From Sclerotinia nivalis (taxonomy: Eukaryota; Ascomycota; Leotiomycetes; Helotiales; Sclerotiniaceae): a stretch of 64,000 nt of DNA. The notes below the pieces were generated by a model. The model saw only the letters and a program-made list of their open reading frames with translations. It ran no database searches and was not told where the DNA came from. Made by a program: the position numbers and the translations under genes. Shown piece after piece: positions 22,502 through 33,643 of this stretch (the stretch's first letter is position 1; every line of letters begins with the position of its first letter). The stretch spans positions 2,604,001-2,668,000 of the forward strand of contig JAPEIS010000008.1 of the NCBI GenBank assembly GCA_029531795.1. The letters run 5' to 3'.

Positions 22502-23548
22502 TTTGATGTTTCCTTGTTGAACTGTGGATTTTTGTTTCTGTGAAAATTGTGATGGATTTGTTCTTAAAAGCTGAAAGTTTGAGTTGCGAGAATGTTGTTG
22601 CTATATGTAGGTAGACGCTGATTAAGGATGAGAAAAGGTTGGGATCGAACTGCAACTATCAGTAGTCCTCATATACCCTCATGATGATAACTGTTCAAAC
22701 CTTGTTTAATGTTGAATCTTGATATATCGAACCCCCATATGAGAAGGTGAACAAACCGCAAACACCTGAGTATCTAGCTTCTGTATGGGAGCCGACGAAA
22801 TACCTGGTTGGAACAATAAGCATTGTTTGTATTCATCTCAGTCATTAATATGTGTTTATGGTTCGTAACCACATCCGAACAACAAAGTCCTTTGTTCTGA
22901 GTCTTTGTTCCTCCTACGCAATCACTTCCCACCTACCATATTCACACCGATTCACAATCTTAAACCACCATCGTGGATCCCAAAATTTGTCTCTCTCCTT
23001 GTGACCAGCATTCTTCAAGACCTATTGTGAAAACGTACTCTCAAAATATTAAAGTTACAGATTTCCAAAATTATCCAAGAAATTTCGTCTTGCTTTCCGC
23101 CCGACCCCTCATAAGAGAGCTACTCAGAATAATATATTGAACGATAATCTCAAAAAGTGTAAGTCACGAGAATCTTGTAGCTCTGGTTGGTTGATCAAAG
23201 TTGAAAAGGGACATTTCTATGGCCCAAGATTGTGAAGAAAGGCCCTGAGGATCTAGTGAGATCTTTCATTCCTAGCACGGAAGTTTTTCAAAGAACTTTC
23301 AAATAGATGAAACGGGATATCCTTATTGGATGGTTTACTGCCATTTGATTTAAGCTGGATTACCTAAGAAAAATTTTCCGCTGCCCATCATTTGGCTTAT
23401 AGAAACATGGATTTATTGAGGACGAAGGACCATTTCCTACTAACAGTCAGACTTAAAATAGTTTTTGAAACCAAGTAATTGAAGACAGATGAGAGAATAT
23501 CTACCATCACATTAAAAAGCATCAGACATGTCAAAAAATCTCAAGTCT

Positions 23549-23586
23549 GCGCTCAAGTTCCATGGGACATTTGTGTATTTGCAATC
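23549..23586 (+). repeat. 38-bp direct repeat, copy A
   Basis: Begins GCGCTCAAGTTCCATGGGAC and ends TTTGCAATC. It matches copy B at 35 of 38 positions by eye. Confidence 0.75.
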
Positions 23587-23789
23587 TGTTGGAAGGTCAT
23601 GTGACCAACCTCACATAGGGAGCCGTACCACTAGCGAGTTCTAGCCCCTTCCCCTTTAAGATAAATAGCCCCGTCTTCTCATAGCAATCAAGAATGAATA
23701 ATACACAATACTATAATAGTACTATGCAAGTAGTATCACTGAAGTGATACTAACACAATCAATTCGACTAAGGAAAGTCTCACAGACTT

Positions 23790-23827
23790 GCGCTCAAGTT
23801 CCATGGGAAATGTGTATATTTGCAATC
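23790..23827 (+). repeat. 38-bp direct repeat, copy B
   Basis: Begins GCGCTCAAGTTCCATGGGAA and ends TTTGCAATC. It lies 241 bp from copy A, and similarity extends weakly upstream (AAGTCTG/AGACTTG). Confidence 0.75.
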
Positions 23828-24973
23828 AATCCGACTAGGAAAAGACCCAAGGAGGTGGATAAGTGCAATTGCTTTTATGTTATACCCCAAATTCAGACAC
23901 TTCAAAATTCTATAAGGATGTATGCATTAAGCTCAAGTGTGAAATAAGAAGTTCAGGACTCTTTGTTGAGAAGGCGAAGTATGTACGCAGTGAGCCAACA
24001 GGACAGGTCTAACACTCTCAAATCAGCACCACTAGTCACCACACTGCAATAGTTTTTCTGAATGCTGCAACGGAGGACAGTGCCAAAAAACACTCACGCA
24101 AACTTTGCAGAATACTAGCTTTACGAAACCAATTTGGGGATCATGAATCCTCGGAATAAAAAAGCTCTTGGCCCATTTTTCCACCCCACTTAGGGAAAAA
24201 TGTATCGTGCAGGTGATTGTCTGTAGAACATCTTCAATCTTATACGAGTTTTATTTCGTTTCAAATTTCTTATACAAATTCCTGTTCATTTGCATTGTTG
24301 AAAACATCAGCAGGTGCGGGACTTTAATCGCTAGCTTACTGGTCAATTTTATTGCTTGAATTCGCTTGAATGTACTCAGTAGTGCTAGTCTCTAACTAGT
24401 ATAATCTACTCGGCAGGCTATGCATCATATTCCGTCAACTAATACAGATAGAAAAGGCGAAATATTGACCATTCTCTGAACAAGTCAATCCTCGGAGTCA
24501 GTAGTGTAAGTTGGTTTTCGTATCATCACTCAACCTAACCCCCTTTCGTCAGGGGCACACCAGAGCATAGCAAATTTTGGTTGTAGAGCTGAATGAATAA
24601 TGAATATCTGAGGACGTCTTCTATATTGGTTGTTAGAAGAATGCTTCTCGTTCCGCCACTTTGCGCAATATAGCCACGAATGTCATTTGGCTCACACAGA
24701 CTTGGCTTGCTACGCTCTCTTCTTCTCCCGAGAACTCTGAAAAATCTCAAGATACGAAAGAACATAGTCTGAACAACACCATCCAAGACTCCTCCGTTAC
24801 TTATAAATACCATTTTCCTTGTTTCCAATATTTCCTTTTCTTTTTCCTCCTCACTCAAATCAAATCCAGACAAGATAAGACAACCAAAATCTCATCAAAT
24901 CTAGATTCGAAAACACAACCACACATTTCAAGATCGCACATCAAGGAAACCAACACGCCAAAGAACCACCGAG

Positions 24974-25327
24974 ATGAACAACGGAAACAACATCCGGCCC
25001 CTTAAGGAATCCGAAGATGAAGACGACCAGGCTCGGCTTCGGCGCGCCGGCGAACTTGACGCAATCTTCGAAGGATTCTTCGAACCCCTCGACTCGGACA
25101 TAACAAGCCTCCCGGACTCAGCCTTCGATGATCCACCGATCTTTGATCCAGGAAACACCGATCAACCAGTCGGTATCCTCGGTAGTCTCCCATCATCTCA
25201 ACAAACAGTCCCTATATTCATCCAATTGATCCTCTTGATCTTGATGATTATCTACCTCAACTACCATTTTCGTAAACCTCAACCCGAACCAAGTCCTACA
25301 CGCCCTGATGCTCCTCAGCCAGGTTGA
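24974..25327 (+). CDS. Small acidic protein with C-terminal membrane anchor
   Basis: A single exon encodes 117 aa from the ATG at 24974 (GAGATGA context). The first 75 residues are acidic and hydrophilic (KESEDEDDQARLRRAGELDA). One hydrophobic segment follows, VPIFIQLILLILMIIYLNY (about residues 79-97), then a 20-residue Pro-rich tail (PQPEPSPTRPDAPQPG). This is the layout of a tail-anchored or single-pass protein without a signal peptide. No family was recognised. Compared with overlapping frames in the same segment it has the better ATG and codon character, and its GC is raised relative to flanking sequence. No intron is needed. Confidence is moderate because of the short length. Confidence 0.65.
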   Translation: MNNGNNIRPLKESEDEDDQARLRRAGELDAIFEGFFEPLDSDITSLPDSAFDDPPIFDPGNTDQPVGILGSLPSSQQTVPIFIQLILLILMIIYLNYHFRKPQPEPSPTRPDAPQPG

Positions 25328-26040
25328 TGGAAACTTCGAGTCCAAATCCAGTCAATCCACGGGATGGCAGGGATGAGGACCGCAAAGGGAAAAGCGGTGG
25401 AGTGACGGTTCAAGCACAGGTGAGTGAGAGGTGAGAGAAGAGGAATCGACAAGTTTGAAGCATAGATCAGCGAAGCATATTTCCTTTTGTCAGCTACACC
25501 AACCCCCCACCCAAAAAAAAGAAATATTTCTTCTAGAACTCAAAACACTACTCTTGTGAATATCATGCAAATGTGACCATACTGATGAAAAGATAAATGA
25601 AATATATACAGAAGGAAGAAGATAGCTGAATACTTTCGAGGTTTCTGAATGGAGGCACCTGGAAACTACATGATAATTTTGATGCCCTTTAAGTGATATA
25701 CAACATACCAAAAATTAATGGCATTCATCAAACTTATCCTATCGCCTGAACATCAACAATCATGTCAAAATTACACTTTGGCAAAAACGAAATAACTTCG
25801 AGGTCAAAGCAAAAAACGTAGTTACACTTGTACTACCTCTATAGATTTCAACGAATCAGATCATGGTACCTACATGCATCCCGCTATTAGTTTGATGGCG
25901 TTTCTATGTATTTGTTTGCCATTCAAATTCGTGATAACTCTCCTTTTATGCTTCACAGCCCAATTTTCGACCAACTTCACCTCCGTGATAATAGCCCACC
26001 AAAACCATAAAATCCGATCATCAAACGATTGTTCCTCAAA
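25328..26040. other. Intergenic, 713 nt, no gene seen
   Basis: 3' flank of the small membrane protein and promoter of the deaminase-like gene. No recognised elements. Confidence 0.5.
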
Positions 26041-28575
26041 ATGGTAGTACTTCCCTTAAAGACTTTGCCTCTCCCTCCTACACCAATCTTAAAATCCAAG
26101 CCGGGCTTCCATAAAGCTGTACGCCAGCTCCTTGCCAAAACTGATAAGCCATGCAAGCCTGTGAATTACAGAGGGAAGCCCCATATTCGATCATCCAAGC
26201 ACGTCCTCCTTCATGAAGAGGAACAACATTTAGCAGACCACCTAGCGTTCCTTGCCCAAACATCCCCAGATCCATTTTGTGTTTCCGCAATCATGATCGA
26301 AGAGTCAAGTACTCCGCCGTCCCTACATATCCGACTTGCTGCCAATAAAACACCAACTGCTAAAAGTGTTAGCGGGTTGAAAAACTGTTTGAAAACTGTG
26401 GAGAAGTTTGCAAAGACTGGTTAGTTTCGTGGTATACGAGTATGTTAATCCAGAAAGAAACACTGATGCGTGTATGTAATTCTAGGTATTGACCGTGATG
26501 AGTACGAAACTACGTTACTAAACCAAGTTATTGAACTCAGTGAATTCCGTTTGCATTCTCGCATCAATTCCCGGCAAGCCCGTGAGGGTAGATGGTCACG
26601 CCGAAAATTCAACAAACCTCTTCATACCCGAATTCAAATTCTTCTAGATTCTCTTAATAATCAACCATCTCCACTCAAAGATTCGATTCGACCTCTGGCC
26701 AGAAAACTCCCTGATCTCATACAAGCACTCAACAATATCGATGAGAACATTGATTCCAACCAAATAGACCAATTACGAAAAGTAATATTGTCCAGCCATG
26801 AGATATCCTCCTTCAATGGTAGTCCTTCACTAGAACACTACCTAAATTCTCTTGCTTGCGGCATGGAGATTTCTCAACATGGAACTGTGCTTACAATCGA
26901 CAAGATCAGTCAATACTTAGACGTCTGCACTTACTTGCTACATCTTTGTCGCAAGCCAAAATACCGACCTATTTTCAGTAACATCACACTCGAACCCCTC
27001 ATTTCACCACCAGCGTCTCATCCGGATGGAGCAGTAGCGAGGCATTATGTTCATGGTGAGGTACAGTTGATCCTGTATCATGAGCAAAACCCCAGAAACC
27101 CGGCACCAAGGTGTATAGGATCTAGTAAATCTGCTTGTTTCCTTTGTGACTCTTTCATCAGGAAACATGGCAAATTCCACATTTCGCATTCCCACAAGCG
27201 ATTATATGAACAGTGGACAGTACCAGAAGAACCCTGGATGACAAGTTCTTGCGGGAAGAAGCTGGATAATATACTAAACGATATGAGTTGCGAGATACTT
27301 GATCTCGCAGAGACTTGGAAACGCCCAGCTAAGTGCGAGAATGATGGTGCCGAGAGCAGGGTCCATTTATTAATGCTTCCAAAAAGTGCAAAATCTTCCG
27401 GAATGAGTCTGCCAAAAATCTCCGAGGCCGCATCCCATCACTCCAGTACTGAAAATATAGCCTCCTTCGAATCTGGAACGAAAGAAGATAGACCAAAAAA
27501 TCGCAAGTATACCCTCGAACTTGATGATGCCAGCACGACAAGTTTTGATATTGATGAGGCCATAAATCCAGACACTATACGATTCTCAAACGGCCTGACC
27601 AATTATGTGGAAAGATCATCGATCAAATCATTCACAGAAAGTTTCCTAAAATCATCAAAGTCAGCGCTCTACCTCCCCCTTCCCACTAAAATCGAAAAGG
27701 TCGAATATATGGTCAATAAAACACCTTCTAATCAAGCTCAGATCAGCTTGATTGATAACACTATCGATTTACTAGCCAATAATTCAGGAATAAATCTTCC
27801 GAGAGCATCCAAATCATCATTCCGCCTTCCTCTCGGCGACGGAGCACCGATCGAGTCCAAAGCACAAGTTTCTGAATCCAAGCACTTTCCGGTAAACCAA
27901 ATGGCTGGCCAAACGGAAGCACTGCCCAAGGTATCATCCGAAATAAGTGTTCCAAACTCCTCCAAATCATCACTTCATCTCCCCATCTCTAACAAACAAG
28001 CAACCAAAGTGGAAGTCGAGCCCAAAGAAACCGAATCAAAATTTCCCGACATTTCAGACTCTGTACTCTCTCAATCCGAGACTAGCAGTTCCATCAAACT
28101 CACAAGATCAAAAACCATGCCAAAATATTCTCCAGTCATCCCAAAAACGCAGTCCGAACTTTCAATTAGCTTAAAGTCGCCTTTCCCACAACCAAACCCA
28201 ACATACACCCTCAACGACCTCCCCCTCAACCTCCCCATCCCACCCCATCACCCCAAAGACTCAATAATCCTGCACCTCAACAACGTAGAATACATATTCG
28301 ACATTCTCGCCATGAAATCCGGCCATCTCATCATCGAACGCCATGAACCACACGAGCCAGAAGCCGGAAACGAGCTTCTTGAAGAAAGACAACCATATGA
28401 AAAGAAGACCAAAAAACCCCAGAGCATCAACGTCAGAGGTCCGGAACTAGATACCGAAGTTGTGATCTCCGGTGCAGAATCAGATGTAAATGCAAATGCA
28501 ATAGCATTTTCTGTGAATGATGGGGGAGACTTTGGGATTTGTGTGAAGATTATATGGGAGGATAGCGGGGAGTAA
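26041..28575 (+). CDS. OTT_1508-like deaminase-fold protein
   Basis: Two exons (26041-26419 and 26486-28575) encode 822 aa. Residues about 300-370 contain the cytidine-deaminase-like zinc signature: His316 and Glu318 in HYVHGEVQLIL, and Cys344-x-x-Cys347 in SSKSACFLCDSFIRKHG. Downstream HGKFHISHSHKRLYEQWTVP is the typical continuation of the fungal OTT_1508-like deaminase family, whose substrates are unknown. The N-terminal 300 residues are mainly helical. The C-terminal half (about 400-760) is Ser/Lys/Pro-rich and disordered, with a motif of the form SKSxLxLP repeated: SSKSALYLPLP, ASKSSFRLPLG, SSKSSLHLPIS. The C-terminus is a small beta-rich domain (LNNVEYIFDILAMKSGHLII). Zinc ligands and the catalytic Glu are intact, so activity is plausible; the target is unknown. 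Confidence 0.85.
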
Positions 28576-29762
28576 TTGATGGGAAGGAAGCTGGTCTTTT
28601 CTAAATTCTTTAGGCAAAATTATCAGATTGATTTCAGATGACATCAATATTGTTGGAAGGTGGAATCGAAAAATGCTACGCTAGTGTTAGCTAGCCCACA
28701 CCCGCGAGGCCCTCATAGAATGGGCGTCTAGTTCAGAGAATATAGATCAAAAATCAAAGTGGAGCTTGTGAAGAGAGGCTTTGGATTAAGTACCTTAAAC
28801 CTCGATCCTGTTGTCAAACAAATAACATGAGAAGTCTCCCTGGTTGACGTCAACTGCAACTTGCAGCCCACTATCCAGCCGCCTATTGTCGTGGCACCCC
28901 CTAGTTGTATAAATCTCGAAAGCGAAGCACATTTAGACAAAAATTGAATCAGGCAGATCACAATCACGACCAATTTGCGAACCTTTGAAGAAATTATTAC
29001 TACTCATTCATGATATTACATTTAAAAGGTGTCTCGTCCTACTAGTATCCCGCTTTCCTCGTATACGAGAGACCTAACGCGCCTATCACACAATCATATA
29101 TCCATGCCTTGTTGTGTGCATTAGCATTTGTTTGCATGCCCGTTCCCAAAAGAGATCCCATCCATCCGTCCGTCCGCCCGTCCATCCGTCCATTCCAAGA
29201 AAAGAGGGAAAACGATAGACGTAATAGACGTCCATCCAGTGAATTCCCCCGTCTCCCATTTCCTTCCCAATCCCAACCTCATATCTTCAGTAAACATCAT
29301 GTCAAGGTAGAGAATATCCCTTGACTCATATCCCTCTCTGAATAATGCAAAATCCCATCATATCACTTCTCCGGACCAGCCAGACGAAACCTCTACAGCT
29401 TCTCGCTCCATATGATTTGCTCGTCGCACTGTAGAAGGCACCCGTAAATGAACCAAAGAAACAAAGACGAAGCACACCCATTAAAACAAAATATATCGGG
29501 GAAGATTAAACGAAGAAAAAAGGTATAAAGCTTGCGTCTGCACAATGTCAGGAAATCGTCATATACGCCATCAAAACCATGCCACCCAGGTATATCGAGA
29601 TCAAAAAAACACAACTCCTATGAGCCACCACCCAATAGTATCGGTGGCTTTAACGGAATAAAAGAATTTTCATACAGCCTGCAATCGAGCGAGTAATCGG
29701 AAGCAGGTATTTCCGTTGAAGGAAATGCATCCATAATTATGAGGATGCGGGGTAGTTGAGAT
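28576..29762. other. Intergenic between convergent genes, about 1.2 kb
   Basis: Contains the 3' UTRs of the deaminase-like and RasGAP genes. It includes a CCATCCGTCCGT-type tandem repeat near 29158-29198. No gene is supported. Confidence 0.5.
29158..29198 (+). repeat. Imperfect (CCGT/CCAT) microsatellite
   Basis: Tetranucleotide run of CATC/CGTC/CGCC units in the intergenic region. Confidence 0.7.
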
Positions 29763-32309
29763 CTACCATCCTTTCTTTCTGGCGAAACGCTTGTTCAGGA
29801 GAGCAAGAACCTTCGGTACGTTGAACTGCACATACTCAAGGTCAAGATCTTCTTGATTATCCTTTTGCATCTCGAGCAAATCATCAAGTTTGAGATCAAG
29901 CTCCAAGAGACCACGATTTCGTCCTAGTAAAGTTAGCATATATTCATACAAGCAGATGAAAATGATCCGTACCTTTGTAATGCAACGAAATGACGAAAGT
30001 TCCGGGTAAAGGACTTGTGAAGTTGAAGTAGATATTCGCTCTTCTGTTATCAGGTACGTTACTCTTCTGAATAACGCCTTGCTTCTCCAACTCCCCATGT
30101 GTGAATTTGTATGGTCCCAAGACTTGGTGCTTTTGTTGCTTTCGCTTGGTCCCTTCGCTTTGACTGCGAACATTGTGTAAATAACTCTTGTAGGTTTCAA
30201 GTTGACCGACAAGATAAGTGTTGTGATCGCGAATAGTTTTGAAGACCTGGTCGAGTTTTTGAGTTTCAACAATAACCCCATCCTTGAGTGACCCAAGATG
30301 TTGAAGTTCCTGCTCGACTTCATCCCGCAAAAGGCTGAACTGATCCGATTTGTCGATGACTCCCAACTCTTGCAACTGGCTCAACAGTTCCATTGCCCGA
30401 ATACCCTTCCGCACCATAACAGCATCGTTGCGATACTGGCCCGCTGCATCAGCAACTCGCTCGAGACGAAGTGGTCTTCGTGCCACAGCACTGTTGCTTG
30501 GAATCGATCGCATTATTTGAACAAATGTTGATTTAGCCTCCATAAAGAAAACCTCTTCTTGAGTGATATCAAGTGCAGCCGTTAGATCATCAATCGCTGT
30601 TTCCCACTTGCTGAAGAGTGGCAGGTTGATTGCTCTGTTGTCCTTTCTGGGTAGTTGTGCTGGAGCCGGTCCTAAATCTGCTAAGATCACAGCCAAATGG
30701 GAGTTCTCATCCTTGTTGAGTTCGGCAGTGTGTTTGTCGAGTAAAGCGTGAGTAGCATAAACTTCATTGAGGGTAATTGATAGCTCCAAATCCTTCTTTG
30801 ATAGTGCTACGTAGTTGTCCATTTCCAAACTTTCGTAAAAATCCTGAACTTCACATAGATCAAGCATAAACTTGTTGACTCGTTCCTTGTTGTGTTGAAT
30901 GAATGGTTGAAGTTTGGCCATATATGGTTCCTTGGCATATGAGGGCTTGTTGGCCAGATTTTGAAGCATCTTAGCAATCAAGGTCAAGGTGCGTCGAGGT
31001 CGGTCGGCTGGAGTTCCATCGATGAGCATATATGATTTAGGGGTGACAATAGCGGGGTTGATAAATCGCAAGAAGAAAAAACCTCCAATAAGTGTGCAGA
31101 TCACTTGGTCATTGGCATCCGGATACTTTCTCTTTGTGAGGCTTCGAATTTGTTTGCAGATCCAACGAATACCGTATGGTGTTTCCTCTAAACCATCGAT
31201 AATTGTTGTGAGAAATCCATTTGCAATCTCCATGAGCATTGTTAACCTTGGTTCGATAATAGCCTGGACCTGTGTATTGTCTGCTGCCTCCTCTGCAGTT
31301 ACTCCTCTGGGCAGGGAAGCTGGAAGTCCTCCTGTCTCCAGCTCAATCTGTGCAATCATTGTTTCGTAAACCTTGAGGGGATTGATCTCTAGGTCAAGGT
31401 CCTTCAGCTCGATGAGTCCATTGATTCTGTCTGCCAACACCGTCTTCAAGTAGCTTTGGCCTGGACCTCTTCTAGTGTATGTAGTCATCATGCGGGATAC
31501 TGGTGTGTTCGCTCGGAGGAGGGAAGAATATTCAGGGGTATTATCGAATTGATATGTCAAGACAGACTATAAAATGAATATCAGTACTGAAAGAGGTCAA
31601 TCCACACCAAATATGTCTTACTTGAAACATAGTCAAAAGAAGATGCTCTTCACGACTCTCATATTGATTTCCATAAATTGTGAACATGACTGTCTGTAGT
31701 AAAGAATCAATCTCGGCCATGGTGACCAGGCGGCAGAGATGGGCGATGTGACGAGGTTCTGATTGAAGCAAGAATAAAAGATTGCCATATTTCTGTGTCT
31801 TCTCATCGTTTGGGAAGAACCCTTCTTGTAGATCGGTCGCATCTTCCAGGTGGCTGGCTACTTCATTTTGCTGAAAGAAATGTTAGTTGTGAAACTTGCG
31901 CTACAGATTATATTCTCCTACCTCCTCCAAAGCCATGCGATTCTGAATCAATAATGCTATTCTCGAATCCAGATATCGAACATCTTTCTCCAACACGAAA
32001 TTCTTCTTTGACTGTGATGAAATCTTCGATTTGAGTTCTCGTAGAACTTTTTGTGCTACACGGATCCATCAGTGCTACGTTCAAACCAATTGCGCCAAAA
32101 TCCTCACCTTTGGCAAGATCATCCTCAATTTCCAAATCCTTCTCATTCGCAGACATAGAAAGATATAAGGTGGTCATAGAATATCTCTTTGATTGCCGGG
32201 CAGAGCGAGTTCCATCGTGTGAAGACATGGTATTTTGTCGAGAAACTGGTTGGAAAGACGAAGATGAGGCTGTCGATGCCCGGGAAGGGGTTTGAAGCAT
32301 TACACTCAT
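29763..32309 (-). CDS. gap1: Ras GTPase-activating protein (Gap1/GapA type)
   Basis: The protein stimulates GTP hydrolysis by Ras and so controls polarity and development in fungi. Five exons (32309-32108, 32055-31922, 31870-31622, 31566-29973 and 29923-29763) give 779 aa with consistent phases. The order is a Ser-rich N-terminus ([18 protein letters not shown]), a helical coiled-coil-like part ([38 protein letters not shown]), the RasGAP domain, and an IQGAP-like RasGAP C-terminal domain. The arginine-finger position is retained as Arg213 in [12 protein letters not shown], and the FLR signature is [16 protein letters not shown] (about 356-371). The C-terminal part includes [14 protein letters not shown] and [14 protein letters not shown]. 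Reading upstream of the ATG stays open briefly (RRARSTKD), with a TAG acceptor-like site near 32346, so an additional 5' exon is possible. Confidence 0.92.
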
Positions 32310-33147
32310 ATCTTTTGTTGACCGAGCACGTCGGATTTCTATCAATTAAATCGAGATTCCAATGTCTTTTGTGATACTTTGAAGGGATCTTTGATACACC
32401 GTATTGTGTTGCGCGAAAAGAACAAAGAGATTTGCTGATCTCTTTTCCTTCGTTAGTCAGAGAGGTAGATGGTTGAAAGATTCGAAATTATGATAAGATG
32501 CTTAAAGTAGGTATGTACTTTGAAAATCGAAAGATCAGACAATAGTTGGAATTGAGCAAATTCTGTCAAGGAAAGATATTATCGTAAGTAAAAGAGTGAA
32601 TTGTATGCGATTGTTTCATTTGTTTGAAAAGGCTTTTGTTGAATTTTTGAGTTGCGAAGGAGGGAGGGCTTGTTAATCGACCAGCGAGCCGCTCGGGTCT
32701 TCACCCCAAATTACCTTGTTGAAAATCTTTTAAATAGAAAAAAAAATGAAAAAATCCTTCAATGAAAAGCTTCAATGTCGATGATTCAAATAGGAATAAT
32801 TTGTTGCAGTAGTCGCATGCGCCGATGACTGAATAATATATTGTTGGCTGAGTTGTCGCAAAATGTTCCGCATGCAGGAGTGAATTTCTGTCAAAAATGC
32901 GTACCAGATGTAGAATGTGATGCGGACAGATAAGGCACTTGCGGAATTAAAAAAAAATGAAGGGGGTAGCAGGTATATGATATATGTTCGGTATATCTAC
33001 TGAAAACAATATCGGAGAATTGATTCAAGATTTGTGTATGATGTTGTAAATTGGCGAATTGGTTCTCAAGTGTGTATGGAGTCGTCGTCGTATAAGTGAG
33101 TAGCCAAGGTTAGGTACATGGAATGATTGGAGCTGTACGGAGTAGGT

Positions 33148-33200
33148 AGTTGTAGCTGTAGTTGTAGCTGTCGTTGTAGTTGTAGTCGTGGTTGTAATTT
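33148..33200 (+). repeat. Imperfect (GTAGYT)n microsatellite
   Basis: Hexamer units GTAGTT/GTAGCT/GTCGTT/GTGGTT in the upstream region of the RasGAP gene. Confidence 0.75.
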
Positions 33201-33597
33201 TTGTAATATATATAGAGCCGTGTTGTTGTATAGGGTAGGGAACTTATCGAAAGGAAGGAATTATATAGGTGGACGTCGTGTGTGTTGTGATGTTGATTGA
33301 TGCAGTAGGTATTACTTGGATGCTTGACAAAAGAACGACTTGATGAATTCGAAATTTGATGTTTAGGATGTAAAAGTGACTGCAGGTAGATGATAGAAGT
33401 GGGCACGTTCTGCTTTGGCGGGATAGAACAGACGAGGGGGGGGATGAGGGGGTTTTCTGCAGGATGAAATATAAAGTATAATGCCGGGCAACAGTAGTCT
33501 GGAAGGAAAATAAAAAAAAGAGGGCGAGCGCGGATTATTTCTTCGATTGATGAATCAAAATATCATTTAAGCTCATCTTGGCCGGATGAGAAGAAGT

Positions 33598-33643
33598 GGC
33601 TTGCTATGGCTTGCTATGGCTTGCTATGGCTTGCTTTGGCTTG
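33598..33643 (+). repeat. Tandem 10-mer GGCTTGCTAT, about 4.5 copies
   Basis: Three perfect units followed by one with a T substitution (GGCTTGCTTT) and a partial unit. Confidence 0.9.

Larger units (their letters stand above)
22502..24973. other. Intergenic, about 2.5 kb, with a dispersed 38-bp repeat
   Basis: Two copies of a 38-bp direct repeat are present (23549-23586 and 23790-23827). No protein gene could be assembled. The short open frames at 23744-23947 and 24168-24359 have no support. Confidence 0.5.

Noticed and set aside
23549..23827. Repeat pair considered as a CRISPR array
   Set aside because: Only two copies with a long unequal spacer, in a eukaryotic genome.
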